Assembly (NCBI GenBank): GCA_963723145.1
Contig: CAVRPM010000001.1
Span: forward strand, 1-64,000
Origin: Pelolinea sp963723145
Lineage (GTDB): Bacteria > Chloroflexota > Anaerolineae > Anaerolineales > Anaerolineaceae
Direction: 5' to 3'
DNA length: 64,000 nt
The translations under genes were made by a program, and so were the position numbers. Below the pieces are notes generated by a model that saw only the letters and a list, made by a program, of their open reading frames with translations, had not been told where the DNA came from and ran no database searches. Positions 1-10,670 of the stretch are shown piece after piece. Numbering within the stretch: the first letter of the stretch is position 1; the number at the start of each line of letters is the position of its first letter.

Positions 1-52
1 GCAAAGATTCATCCGGGAATATATAATTGATAGTATTGCACGGGAGAATTTT

Positions 53-1075
53 ATGCGAAAACTTATTGCTCTACTTATAACGCTTTTACTGGTCATTCCG
101 CTCATCCTTGCGGCGCTGGTGGTGGTCAGTTTCAATTCCTTCGCTTTGGACCGAAATTTTTATATTCAGGCTCTGGATAGCGACCAGGTTTACGAATCTT
201 TCTTTTCTGAAGCAATGATTTCTTCAACAATCGGTAAATTCCTCCCGCTCACTCCTCAAAGTGATGTATCAGAAGTTGAAACTGTTTTAAAATCTGTCAT
301 CACTCGAGATTATGTGAATGAGCAGACGGGGATTTTCGTCAATGGTTTTTTCGATTATCTTCAGGGTAAGACAGATACTTTTTCTCCTGTCGTAAATCTC
401 GTGCCAATTAAAGCTGCGCTGGCAGATGAAAAACTGGATCAACTGCTTTTTTATGTTGCCTCCACCCTGCCCTTATGTGAATCCGGCCAGATCCCCTTCT
501 TCAATTCCGATAATCAGGTATTATGCAAACCCTCGGGCATAAGCGATGAATTTCTTGTTCAGAATTTCCTTAAACCGATTTTTCCATTCGCGCTGGCTTT
601 GGTTCCGAATGAGGTATCGATCAGCGGGAATTGGGATGAGTTGCGCAGTACCTCGAGTTGGGGGCCTTTCATCTCTGGCATGGCATTGCCTGCCAGCCTG
701 ATGCTTATTTCTGTTGGTCTGATATTTATTGCGGCTTTCTTCTGGTATATTGCCGCAATTATTTCCGACAAAACCTGGCGGGTACGTCTGCTGTGGCTGG
801 GTTGGACATTGATTATTCCTTCAATTCTGATTTTTGTCGCTGGATTAACGCTGTCATCTGAAATTCCCAACTATTGGGTCAACCTGAGCCTTGAAAAGAT
901 AACCTTAAAGGGAATGCCGATTGGACCTTTATTGATAGAACCTCTGCGGGCGGTAATCAGCAGTTCACTTTCCCGCATTTCCAGCTCCTTCATTATGGTG
1001 GGCGGCATCAGCAGTGCGATAGGTCTCGGCTTTATTTTTTGGGGGCTTGCAACTTCAAAGCAAAAAACTCTTTAA
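53..1075 (+). CDS. Integral membrane protein of unknown function
   Basis: I do not recognise a family. The 340-residue product starts with a strongly hydrophobic segment (about residues 5-27) that works as signal peptide or anchor. A roughly 170-residue soluble region follows, probably extracytoplasmic, and then hydrophobic stretches near residues 208-235, 240-265 and 305-335. The layout is an N-terminal anchor, an outside domain and a C-terminal membrane bundle. The ATG is preceded by GGGAGA about 6 bases upstream, which supports this start. It is convergent with the DUF89 gene and about 30 bp from it. No catalytic motif is visible. The reading frame is intact. Confidence 0.7.
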   Translation: MRKLIALLITLLLVIPLILAALVVVSFNSFALDRNFYIQALDSDQVYESFFSEAMISSTIGKFLPLTPQSDVSEVETVLKSVITRDYVNEQTGIFVNGFFDYLQGKTDTFSPVVNLVPIKAALADEKLDQLLFYVASTLPLCESGQIPFFNSDNQVLCKPSGISDEFLVQNFLKPIFPFALALVPNEVSISGNWDELRSTSSWGPFISGMALPASLMLISVGLIFIAAFFWYIAAIISDKTWRVRLLWLGWTLIIPSILIFVAGLTLSSEIPNYWVNLSLEKITLKGMPIGPLLIEPLRAVISSSLSRISSSFIMVGGISSAIGLGFIFWGLATSKQKTL

Positions 1076-1107
1076 TTCTATCCAAACAGCAAAAAAGTGA
1101 TTTGGTA

Positions 1108-1963
1108 TTAATGTGGTTGCGCGCTGTAAAGTAAAACATATTCCCCTAACGGGATGTCATACTTTCGGGATAACAGCTTGCATTTTAACTTTGAAAAGAA
1201 AAAAGATATCTCGGCTTTCATTGATCAGCGATTCAAAATTTGCCTGTCCTTTTGAAATTACGACATCAACCGATTTATATAATTCAAGGAAATTTTGAGA
1301 GCAGTATCTTAGATTCGTACCTGGCATTGGTGACCCATTTTCAATAACCTCGGCAACCTGGTCAATACCTGATTCAATCGCGTCCTCCCGGATAGCGTCA
1401 TTTAAAGTGGGCTCGCTTTTTTAACTGCAAAGTAAACCTTGCATTTGAATTGCTCCATTAATATTCGGTCGAAAACTGTTTCGCCGGCATTATCCCCCAA
1501 AACAAGAACAGTTTTTGCCCCATTAATTGCCCGTTCAAACTCAGGAAAATCAAAATACTGTTTTTTAGAATTGAGTACTTCATTTATTGAAAATTCAATA
1601 TCATGGATATTGGATGGGCCAAAATCAATCACATTTCCCGCAATGCTTAAATTGACTGCTGTTTTAAGATGGTCGTCAGAATCCATTTATTCTTTCAATC
1701 ATTCGCGGGTAAAGCTCCAGCGCTTTCTTTATGCATTCTTCTTTCACATTTTTATAAGGATCGGCCTGCTTTGTGATCTTCTTTAATTCTTTATGCACCA
1801 GGTAACTCACGCCATCTTCAGGGCTTTCATCAATAGCGCTTATCAAAATTTGCATAACCTGTTTTAAAACAGATTGCTTAGTATCTTCTTCCACACCCAC
1901 AAATTCACACACGTCCAATGCCTGGCGCATTATACAGACGATACATTCGCTTTCAACAGCCAT
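1108..1963 (-). CDS. DUF89/ARMT1-like metal-dependent phosphatase, frame broken
   Basis: A protein of about 285 residues, the usual size for stand-alone DUF89 (damage-control phosphatase) proteins, is spread over three frames. The N-terminus (1676-1963) has the family Cys-x2-Cys followed by RQAL. The next piece (about 1402-1686) has AGNVIDFG and LGDNAGETVFD, the metal/phosphate-site signature with its Asn and Asp. The last piece (1108 to about 1400) has LNDAIREDAI and SKGQANFE, typical of the family C-terminus. Breaks lie near 1680, at an A6 run near 1421-1426, and near 1170. DUF89 proteins dephosphorylate damaged sugar phosphates or related metabolites; the substrate here is unknown. Conserved motifs on both sides of every break suggest base-level sequence errors rather than decay. 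Confidence 0.75.
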
Positions 1964-2073
1964 AGCCTATCCTTATATTGAAAAATATTTTCTTGAATGT
2001 TTTATATTAACTGGAACATATTCCAACAAAGGCGAATCAAAATTCCAAGAGAAAAATTCAAACATCACCTTTC

Positions 2074-3231
2074 TCATAAATTTGGAATTAACTTCCTGGT
2101 TGCGCGATTGACAAAAATATAGCCGACAAAAGCAATGGCTGATGCAACTGCCCAAAGCGCAGAAATCCCCTGACCATCGAATATCAGCGGGGCAACAAAT
2201 GCCCCAATCATCGCGCCAACCCCGCCAAATGCTGAATAATAATACGCCTGGCCGGTTGAGCGCCACTCTGGTTTTAGGTTCATATCCAGCACAATCATTC
2301 CCAAAATAAATGCACTGAAAATATAGAAACCGTGAAGGTTTTGAATAGCCAAACCAATTACCGGATTTTTGGTTATTAAATACAGGAGGGTCCGAATGGG
2401 TAAAATGGCGAATCCCAGCAAATACACTGCGCGAATTGAAAATCTGTCGGTGATCGCCTTGGTGTTCGCCGAGAGAAGAATCTCCACGCCTGTCTGAATC
2501 GCCACACCCAAGCCAATCATCCAGCTGGCTGCGCCAATCCCTTTCATATAAACCGAATAATAGTTTAAGATGAATGAAAAACTAATCCCTGTAAAGACCA
2601 TACCGACCAACAAGAGAGCATATGGTGAATTTTGAGTGACCATTTTAATACCCCCAAGATAGTCAACAGGTTTCTTGTCAGATGCTCTGGGAAGTGAAAA
2701 CGCAGCAAAAAGCGCGAACAAATTGGCTAACGCAAACACCAGCGGTACAAATTTTAGCGTATTGTCCAGTACAAAAAAACCCAGGAAGAAAGACCCAGCC
2801 ATAAAACCAAAGGCGCCCCACAACCGCCAGCGGCCGAAATCCATCTGCCGGTTTGATCTTGCCAGATAATCGATTGCCAGGGTATTAATCAACGTGTCCG
2901 CGCTGGTTTCGCCAAGGGTAATGATAACAATAGCCAAAAAATAATAAATAAATTCCGGGGGGCAAAAAAACAATAACATCCCGCCAATGAAATTCAATGC
3001 CACGCTGGCAAGCAAGACCGGCTTATGGATACGATAAAGATCACAGAGATACCCCGAAATGGGCTGCAATACTACCTTACCGAATGGGATAATCATCAGC
3101 AACAGCCCAAGCGCTGACCCACTGACTCCCTTGCTGGTCAAAAGCAGAACCAGAAAGGGGTATAAAACCCCCTGACCTATAAATTTAATAAAGTAATATA
3201 CCTTAAATTTCAGTCCAACGTTCTTATCCAT
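2074..3231 (-). CDS. Major facilitator superfamily transporter
   Basis: The 385-residue product has about twelve hydrophobic segments along its length, as expected for an MFS permease. Between TM2 and TM3 it has a motif-A-like loop (GYLCDLYRIHKP, about residues 59-70), and a second basic loop follows the middle of the protein. The general look resembles the LacY/nucleoside-H+ symporter branch of the superfamily, but the substrate cannot be read from the sequence. The frame is intact and the C-terminus ends in a short basic tail (RATRKLIPNL). The start ATG has only a weak AAGG upstream. It lies 110 bp upstream of the DUF89 gene on the same strand and may share its transcript, and it is divergent from the lipid synthase operon. 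Confidence 0.85.
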   Translation of the reverse strand: MDKNVGLKFKVYYFIKFIGQGVLYPFLVLLLTSKGVSGSALGLLLMIIPFGKVVLQPISGYLCDLYRIHKPVLLASVALNFIGGMLLFFCPPEFIYYFLAIVIITLGETSADTLINTLAIDYLARSNRQMDFGRWRLWGAFGFMAGSFFLGFFVLDNTLKFVPLVFALANLFALFAAFSLPRASDKKPVDYLGGIKMVTQNSPYALLLVGMVFTGISFSFILNYYSVYMKGIGAASWMIGLGVAIQTGVEILLSANTKAITDRFSIRAVYLLGFAILPIRTLLYLITKNPVIGLAIQNLHGFYIFSAFILGMIVLDMNLKPEWRSTGQAYYYSAFGGVGAMIGAFVAPLIFDGQGISALWAVASAIAFVGYIFVNRATRKLIPNL

Positions 3232-3688
3232 AAGCCTTATATTTTATCTGATATTTCCTTTAAGAATATTTATTATTCAAGTATCAAAGTCACAATCCGG
3301 TCATAAGTTATTGGAGCTAAATTATTCGTTTCAAATTCTATAATTATTGAATTGAAGATCCTTGATAATTTCAAATGGTATTAGATTTATATAAATTAAC
3401 GCCCAGTCTGAAAACGCCCGCCTCAAATGAAAATCCAGAAACCCATTCTTTTTTTTCCCCTACACATTAAAAAAAGAGCCCTCGATATTTAACAAAATGA
3501 TTTGTGTTAAAAAAAACTATTTTTTTAAAATTTCAATCTTTGGTAGAATAGTAACCTTTGCCGATAAACTGTGTTAATTGGTATCGTAACATCTGTTTTG
3601 AAAAAAAAGCCTGTTGATTTCATCCTGATTATGATTTCGATGAATCCAATATTTTAAAAACAAATGAACTTAATGAATGAGGTAAATT
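3232..3688. other. Intergenic region, divergent promoter region of the lipid synthase operon
   Basis: About 455 bp of AT-rich DNA between the divergent MFS gene and the pfaA-like gene. It must hold promoters for both directions. A TAGAAT box at 3544-3549 could be a -10 element, but no convincing -35 box sits at the right distance. A GAGG ribosome-binding site at about 3679-3682 is well placed for the ATG at 3689. No coding potential or stable hairpin was recognised. Confidence 0.5.
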
Positions 3689-6660
3689 ATGAAGCCTATT
3701 GCAATAATTGGAATGTCAGCTATCTTTCCCCAAGCAGAGGATATAACCCGCTATTGGGATAATATTCTCGGGGAAATCAACTGTATCACCGAAGTCCCAT
3801 CATCCCGATGGGAGATAAAAGATTATTATGATCCAAATCCTAGCGCACCTGATAAAACTTACTGCAAGCGAGGCGGATTTATCCCGGATATAGATTTCGA
3901 TCCTGCTGAGTTCGGATTACCCCCAAATCTCCTGGAAGCAACCGATATATCACAATTGCTTGGTTTGGTTGCCGCCAAATCCTGCCTGGAAGACGCTGGT
4001 TATGGGGATTCTCGCGGCGTATCCCGCGAAAATATGGGCGTCATCTTGGGGTTTGTCGGAATTGGCAGTAATTTGGTTGTTCCGCTTATGTCGCGCCTGC
4101 AGTACCCGGTATGGGATAAAGTTTTGCAGAGTTATGGGATTTCGGATAATGATCGTCAGGCGATTATTGAAAAGATCAAATTGGCTTATCCTAAATGGGA
4201 GGAAAACTCTTTTCCTGGTTCTATCGGCAATGTTGTTGCCGGCAGAATTGCAAATCGTTTTGATCTTGGTGGAACAAATTGCGTGGTCGATGCGGCCTGC
4301 GCCAGTTCCCTGGCTGCCATCCATATGGCAATAGGCGAACTTCTTGAAGGCCGGGCGGATATGATGATTTCAGGCGGTGTGGATACAGATAATTCGATTG
4401 GGGCTTTCCTTTGCTTCAGCAAGACCCCGGCTTTTACAAGGGGTGAAAATGTCCGCCCTTTCGATAAAGATTCAGACGGGATGATGGTTGGCGAAGGTAT
4501 TGGAATGGTCCTTTTAAAGCGGCTCGAAGATGCTCAACGAGACGGAGACCGTATTTATGCTGTTATTAAAGGGATGGGTACCTCCAGTGACGGACGGTTT
4601 CAAGTCAATATATGCACCCCGCCCGGATGGTCAGTCTCTGGCGTTGCGACGTGCATATGCCGATGCCGGATTTCACCCCTCCACTGTCGGATTAATTGAA
4701 GCTCATGGAACGGGCACAATGGCAGGTGATCCAGCCGAATTTCAGGGACTCAATGCAGTTTTTTCTGAAAATAGACTCGGAAAAACAACATATTGCCTTA
4801 GGAAGCGTTAAGTCTCAAATCGGACATACCAAAGGAGCTGCCGGCGTTGCCAGTCTGATCAAAGTTGCGTTGGCTTTACATAACAAAGTTTTCCCGCGAC
4901 GATCAATGTAGAAGAGCCAAATCCCGAACTGGACATTGAAAATTCACCTTTTTACTTAAATACAAAAATCCAACCCTGGATCCGCCCGATAAGCCATCCA
5001 CGCCGGGCAGGTGCCAGTTCTTTCGGATTTGGAGGAACCAATTTTCATTTAGTTCTGGAAGAAAATGAATCTGAACAAACCAGCGCTTATCGCACGCAAT
5101 CAAGCGGTAAAATGATCTTGATATCTGCTCCCAACTCGGAAGAATTAGCAGTTGAATGCGGCAAATGGATAAGCCGGCTGGAAGGCAGCACTTCACATCA
5201 GAATTTTGCGGAGCTGGCTGTTAAGTCAAAAAGCAGCCGGATTCCTACAGAAGATGCCAGGATGGGTTTTGTCGCAGTTAACACCTCTGAAGCGCTGACA
5301 AAACTGAAACCAGCGTGGAAATGGTGAGATCAAAGGCAGTGGAAGAATCTGCTGAGCATCCCACTGGTATCTATTATCCGAAAAAAAGGAGTCGATCCAA
5401 AAGGAAAGGTTGTCGCACTTTTCCCTGGGCAAGGTTCACAATATATCGAAATGGGAATTGAAGCCGCGGTAAATTTCCCGGAAATCCGCCAGGCATTCTC
5501 GAAAATGGATTCTTTATTTGCCAAAGATGGTTTACCCATATTATCGAAGACGGTTTTTCCTGATTCCGTCTTTCAATAATGCGGAAAAAGGATGAACAAA
5601 ATCGAAAGATCACTGCTACTGAATTTGCGCAGCCGGCAATTGGTACTTTAAGTTCAGGATTCTATAAGATTCTTCAGAATGCAGGGTTCAAACCTGATTT
5701 CACTGCTGGCCATAGTTTTGGAGAATTCACTGCCCTTTGGGCTGCCGGTGTCTTATTCTGATGAAGATTTCTTCTTTCCTGGCTAAATCCCGCGGAAAAG
5801 CAATGGCGCCATTATCCGAACCAGGTTTTGACGCAGGTACGATGCTGGCGGTAAAAGGAGATATTGAAAAACTTAAATCCGACATAAAAGCACTTCCCTG
5901 AGGTCGTTCTTGCAAATTTGAACTCAAATTCCCAGGTCGTGCTTGCAGGATCAAAACCAGCTATCGCAGAAATACAAAAAGCACTTATTGAAAAAGGATA
6001 TTCCGTTGTAGCGCTGGACGTTTCAGCTGCCTTTCACACCCCGTTGGTTGGACATGCCCAAAAGCCTTTTGCAGCTGCCATTCAAAAAACCAAATTTAAA
6101 AAACCAAAAATCGCTGTTTTCTCGAATTCCACCGGCAAACAATACCCCTCCGATCCGGCTGCTATCCAACAAATTCTGTCTGGGCATATCCTGAATCCGG
6201 TGAATTTCAAGGAGGAGATTGAATCAATTTATGATGCCGGTGGTTCCATCTTTATAGAAATGCGGCCCCAAAAGCTGTGCTTACGAATCTGGTCAATAAT
6301 ATTTTGAAGTAATAAACCGCATACTGCAATTGCCCTAAATCCCAACGCAAAAAAAGACAGCGACCGCCAATTCAGAGAAGCCATTACTCAAATGTGTGTG
6401 TTGGGGATGGAATTGCAGAACTTCGACCCATACAGTCTTCCTGAAAAAATTCTTCCAGAGGTTAAAGAAATCTTCCATCAATGTCAAACTTGATTGTGGT
6501 CTCTATCTTACTGAAAAAACAAGAACAGCATGTCAAAATGCCATCAATCAGCAAAATTCTCTTGATTTGCAGCAGAGTAATCCAACCCTCAAGACTCCTG
6601 ATTTACAGACGCCCATAAAACCTGCTGAAGTATCTTCCAAAATCAAGGGCGCTACATATA
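3689..6660 (+). CDS. pfaA: PfaA-like lipid synthase, KS and malonyl-transferase part (multiple frame breaks)
   Basis: N-terminal part of a PfaA-type iterative synthase. The ketosynthase opens with IAIIGMSAIFP and has the active-site motif DAACASS with Cys204 (codon 4298-4300). It continues with the SKTPAF, MMVGEG and IEAHGTGT signatures and KSQIGHTKGA, the two KS histidine motifs. A malonyl-CoA acyltransferase follows, with FPGQGSQ (about 5420) and GHSFGE (nucleophile Ser codon 5714), then a linker containing DSDRQFR. These are the hallmarks of PfaA rather than a modular PKS. The ATG has GAGG 6 bases upstream. The frame is broken about a dozen times (near 4602, 4768, 4892, 5300, 5385, 5575, 5755, 5780, 5898, 6265 and in 6300-6660). 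Conserved residues continue in the new frame each time, so I read it as one gene continuing into the ACP part. Confidence 0.88.
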
Positions 6661-8898
6661 CTTCCTGAAGAGGATTTTCCATCTGCGTTCGGCAATTTTC
6701 AATCTATCCAGCAGGAGACGTTGAATATTCATCAGAAATTTCTTGAGAATGATGCCGAATACACACGTCTTTTCAGCCAGATTACACAACAGGAGCTGGA
6801 ATTAATCAATAGTAATTCACCCCAGACAACTCTGGAACAAATCAATATTGCATTGCAGACTCTAGACAATAGCATCACGAAATTCCATCAACACCAGGCA
6901 GAGACACTGCGGATCCATGAACAGTACTTAAACAACCAGGTTGAATTACTTAACAGTTTCATTGGAATTTCTCAATCCGGCGAAAGTATCCCTGCTTCTC
7001 CTTTACAGAATAGTAATCTAAAAGAATCTTACAAGGTGATTGATGTTCCAGAAAATGTTTTAAAATCCACTGCCACATCCCAAGTCACCAAGCCTGGCGG
7101 GAATGGCAGCAAACCTGATTCTCAGGAATCCCTGCAGGTAACGAAATCACAGCCTGAAAACGCAAATCGATCTTCAACAGTTGATCCAAAAATCCTTACT
7201 GCCACATTGCTCGAGATTGTCAGCGAAAAAACCGGTTATCCCACAGAAATGCTCGCATTAGAAATGGATATGGAAGCAGATCTTGGAATCGACTCGATAA
7301 AAAGAGTTGAAATCTTGGGCGCAATGCAAACCCAATTCCCCGATTTGCCAAAAGCAGATGCGTCAGCGTTGGCTGAGATGCGAACCTTGAGTCAAATCGT
7401 GGACTACATGTCGCTTTCAGCATCTGCAGTTGCCAGTGAAAGTTCACAGGAAAACTCATCTGATTCAAAAGAAGTAGGGTTTGAATTAACCACTGAGAAG
7501 ACTGACAATTCAAAGGTCATATCGTCTTTTTCGCTGGAAGAAATTAGAGCAGCACTCCTCGAAATTGTGAGTGAAAAGACCGGATATCCAACTGAAATGC
7601 TTGAAATGGGCATGGATATGGAAGCCGATCTCGGTATCGATTCCATTAAACGAGTCGAAATCCTCGGAGCAATGCAAGAACGCTTCCCGGATCTGCCAAA
7701 AGCGGATGCATCCATGCTTGCTGAAATGCGGACTCTCAATCAGATCATTGAATATATGTCATCAGCCAATGATGCTGGAACCTTGAACATTGAAAATCCA
7801 ATTTCATCAACAACCGCTGAAGCTATTGAGGTAAATTCCAATCCTCAATTGGTTGAATCAACGATTGCCGTAGAAACACTTGTTAATATAAAACAATCCT
7901 TACTGGAAATAGTGAGTGAAAAAACTGGTTATCCAATAGAAATGCTGGAACTGGGGATGGACTTAGAAGCTGACCTGGGAATAGATTCCATTAAAAGGGT
8001 TGAAATTCTTGGTGCCATGCAGGAAAAGTATCCAAACCTCCCTCAAACCGATACTTCATTTCTGTCAGAATTGCGTACCTTACAGCAAATTATTGATAGT
8101 TTTTCAAGTCTGCCCTCAACATCTCCAGAGTTAGGAGACACCACCACAAGTTTTGAACCAGCGAAACCTAACCTGATCCGTGGAATAATTTCTTTGAAGT
8201 CCCTGCCCTTACCGGATCAACTTGCGATTGAAATCCCTGCTAATAGATTAGCGTTGATTGTTGATGATGGATCTGAATTGACGGGAGAATTAGCTGACAA
8301 ATTAATTACGCTTGGAAATAAGGTGGTTGTTTTGTCACTGCCTGATGCACTGGTTGCAACGAAATCCGTGCTTCCAAACTCAACTGAAAGAGTCGCGATT
8401 GATGATATTTCTGAAGAATCAATACATTCAACTTTGAAAAAAGTAGAACAAGATTTTGGTCCGGCAGGAATTTTTATTCATCTCGATCCTGTAAATAATG
8501 GATCAGATGGCTTTTCGAGGAGTGAAGACTTAATCGTTAAGACGATATTCCTGATAGCTAAAATTCTTAAAGATAACCTCACCCAGACAGGGAAAAATGG
8601 TTACGCTGCTTTTCTCACAGTTTCCCGTCTTGATGGTCAATTCGGATTATCCCGCAGCAGTGATGTGGAACCTGTCAGCGGTGGATTATTTGGTCTAACA
8701 AAAACCCTCAATCTTGAATGGGATGATGTTTTTTGCCGCGCTATCGATTTGAGCCCTGAAATGGACCCGGAAATGGCAGCCAATTGTATCACTGCTGAAC
8801 TAACTGATCCGAACCGGCTGATTTATGAAGTCGCTTACAACAAAAATGGAAGATTTACCCTGGCAGTTGAACTTCCGGAAGGTGAAATGCAATCATGA
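6661..8898 (+). CDS. pfaA: PfaA-like lipid synthase, three tandem ACPs and KR structural half
   Basis: Continuation of PfaA, open from at least 6661; a TTG at 6721 is the first start-like codon but is unlikely to be a real start. A coiled, Gln-rich region comes first. Three acyl carrier domains follow, each with LGIDSIKRVEI, whose Ser takes phosphopantetheine (Ser codons 7294, 7642 and 7987, spaced 348 and 345 bp). Acidic, Ser/Thr-rich linkers separate them. The last 220 residues look like the non-catalytic structural half of a ketoreductase (LALIVDDGSELT... and GGLFGLTKTLNLEW). PfaA proteins carry several ACPs in tandem, and three is toward the low end. The stop overlaps the next ATG by ATGA, so the KR is cut between its structural and catalytic halves. 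Either this is coupled translation of a split protein or one more frame break. Confidence 0.9.
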   Translation, partial: LPEEDFPSAFGNFQSIQQETLNIHQKFLENDAEYTRLFSQITQQELELINSNSPQTTLEQINIALQTLDNSITKFHQHQAETLRIHEQYLNNQVELLNSFIGISQSGESIPASPLQNSNLKESYKVIDVPENVLKSTATSQVTKPGGNGSKPDSQESLQVTKSQPENANRSSTVDPKILTATLLEIVSEKTGYPTEMLALEMDMEADLGIDSIKRVEILGAMQTQFPDLPKADASALAEMRTLSQIVDYMSLSASAVASESSQENSSDSKEVGFELTTEKTDNSKVISSFSLEEIRAALLEIVSEKTGYPTEMLEMGMDMEADLGIDSIKRVEILGAMQERFPDLPKADASMLAEMRTLNQIIEYMSSANDAGTLNIENPISSTTAEAIEVNSNPQLVESTIAVETLVNIKQSLLEIVSEKTGYPIEMLELGMDLEADLGIDSIKRVEILGAMQEKYPNLPQTDTSFLSELRTLQQIIDSFSSLPSTSPELGDTTTSFEPAKPNLIRGIISLKSLPLPDQLAIEIPANRLALIVDDGSELTGELADKLITLGNKVVVLSLPDALVATKSVLPNSTERVAIDDISEESIHSTLKKVEQDFGPAGIFIHLDPVNNGSDGFSRSEDLIVKTIFLIAKILKDNLTQTGKNGYAAFLTVSRLDGQFGLSRSSDVEPVSGGLFGLTKTLNLEWDDVFCRAIDLSPEMDPEMAANCITAELTDPNRLIYEVAYNKNGRFTLAVELPEGEMQS

Positions 8899-10670
8899 AA
8901 AATAAACCGGTGATGTCTAGGGATTCTGTTGTGCTTGTTAGCGGTGGAGCACGCGGGATTACGGCTCAATGCGTTATTAAATTAGCGCAGCATCAGCCTG
9001 GTAACTTCATTTTATTGGGACGATCTTCTCAACTTGAAACCTTGCCAGTTTGGGCGAAAAATTGCGCTGATGACGCTGAATTAAAGCGTCACATCATGGT
9101 TCAGCTTTCTGAAGAAGGGGAAAAGCCGAAACCTCAAATTGTAGATAAGCGTTTCAGGGAAATCAGATCACATCAGGAAATTGAAGCGACCCTCTCAAGC
9201 ATTCGTCAAACTGGATCAAATGTTGAATATATCAATGTGGATGTCTCCAACCTGGCAAAAATGAAGGAACACCTTGCTGAGCCGATCCAAAGATTGGGAA
9301 AAGTAACTGGAGTAATTCATGGTGCTGGCTCGCTGGCAGATCGCAGGATTGAGAAGAAGACTGAAAAAGATTACGAGACTGTTATTTCACCCAAAATTGA
9401 AGGCCTTAGAAACCTGCTGATAATTGCACCGGTAAAGAACCTGGATTTTTTAGTCCTATTTTCTTCTATTGTTGGTGTTTTTGGGAATATTGGCCAGGCT
9501 GATTATGCCATTGCTAATGAGGTCTTGAATAAAGCTGCCTTTCAGGCAAAGCGGGAGAATCCAAACTGCCGGGTGCTATCCATCAATTGGGGTCCTTGGG
9601 ATTCCGGAATGGTTACGCCTGAATTAAAGCGGGCATTTGCCGAACGAAATATGCAGGTAATCCCAACCAATGCCGGCGCAGAATTAATGGTAAATGAGAT
9701 CACATCAGCAAATCCTATTAGCGATGATCCAGTGCAAATTATTGTTGGCGCAATTCCCTCGCGGCCGGCCGGGCAGCTAACATCGGATCTTAAAAAATAC
9801 CTGATAAGTCGAAACCTGAGTCTGGATGCAAACCCATTCCTTCTGGATCATAAAATTGGCGACAACCCCGTTCTGCCAGCAACATGTGCCGCTTCGTGGG
9901 TGGTCAGTGCATGCGAGCAGCTTTACCCCGGGTATACTTTTTTCCAATCAGAAGACTACAAGGTATTAAAGGGTATTGTTTTCGATAAATCCCTTGCAAA
10001 TGAACATATTTTGGAATTAACGGAGATTGAAAAAGCACCTGAGGGAAAGGTGAAATTCTTCGCAAGGATATTCAGTCTGCGTAAGAATGGGCAACCCATC
10101 TACCATTACAGCTTAAATGTGGTTCTTCTAAAAAATATTCCGCCTGCCCCGACTCAAAAATTGCCAGTAAATACTGATGAACATGGGCAGGGGCAAATTG
10201 ATGGCAAAAGCTTGTATCATAATGGAACATTATTCCATGGTCCGGCATTCCAGGGAGTTCAACGTGTTTTATATATTAGTGATGACAGGGTTATTCTGGA
10301 ATGCAACCTCCCATCAGTTCCCCCTGAAAAGCAGGGTCAATTTCCTATACAGTCATCCAACCCATATATTTATGACGTGGTTGTTCAATCATTGCTGATA
10401 TGGACACAGCATTATCGTCAATCTCCATGCTTGCCGTCCCATTTAGTGGGATTGGAACAATACAAACCTATTGTTTTTAATCAAACCTTCCTGGTCTATC
10501 TGCAGATTGTCTCACATACTGATGCTGCTGTTATCGCGGATATTCAGGCAATTGATTACAAAGGGAATGTGTATGTCAAATTTTTTCAATTACAGGGCAC
10601 CATAAGCCCTCTGCTGAAACGGTACATCGGTGTCAAATCCAGTCCAAATTCGGGAGAAGGCAATGCCTGA
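8895..10670 (+). CDS. pfaA: Ketoreductase catalytic domain and PKS-type dehydratase (C-terminal part of PfaA)
   Basis: The 591-residue frame begins with an NADPH-binding Rossmann motif (VSGGARGITA, about residues 15-24). It has the SDR catalytic Ser in FSSIVGVFG and Tyr in ADYAIANE, so the ketoreductase looks active. From about residue 305 it turns into a double-hotdog dehydratase of the PKS type. The motif LLDHKIGDNPVLPAT supplies the His, and YDVVVQS gives the helix DxxxQ motif with the catalytic Asp. KR reduces the beta-keto group and DH removes water from the beta-hydroxyacyl chain on the ACP. The ATG overlaps the stop of the ACP part (ATGA), and the stop overlaps the start of the pfaB-like gene (ATG at 10663). 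This tight packing indicates one translationally coupled operon. Confidence 0.9.
   Translation: MKNKPVMSRDSVVLVSGGARGITAQCVIKLAQHQPGNFILLGRSSQLETLPVWAKNCADDAELKRHIMVQLSEEGEKPKPQIVDKRFREIRSHQEIEATLSSIRQTGSNVEYINVDVSNLAKMKEHLAEPIQRLGKVTGVIHGAGSLADRRIEKKTEKDYETVISPKIEGLRNLLIIAPVKNLDFLVLFSSIVGVFGNIGQADYAIANEVLNKAAFQAKRENPNCRVLSINWGPWDSGMVTPELKRAFAERNMQVIPTNAGAELMVNEITSANPISDDPVQIIVGAIPSRPAGQLTSDLKKYLISRNLSLDANPFLLDHKIGDNPVLPATCAASWVVSACEQLYPGYTFFQSEDYKVLKGIVFDKSLANEHILELTEIEKAPEGKVKFFARIFSLRKNGQPIYHYSLNVVLLKNIPPAPTQKLPVNTDEHGQGQIDGKSLYHNGTLFHGPAFQGVQRVLYISDDRVILECNLPSVPPEKQGQFPIQSSNPYIYDVVVQSLLIWTQHYRQSPCLPSHLVGLEQYKPIVFNQTFLVYLQIVSHTDAAVIADIQAIDYKGNVYVKFFQLQGTISPLLKRYIGVKSSPNSGEGNA

Noticed and set aside
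1113..1298. 61-residue + frame next to the DUF89 gene
   Set aside because: It is antisense to the C-terminal part of the DUF89 protein, whose conserved motifs are read on the - strand.
4590..6660. Programmed ribosomal frameshifting in pfaA
   Set aside because: There are far too many breaks, in both directions, without a shared slippery site or downstream structure.
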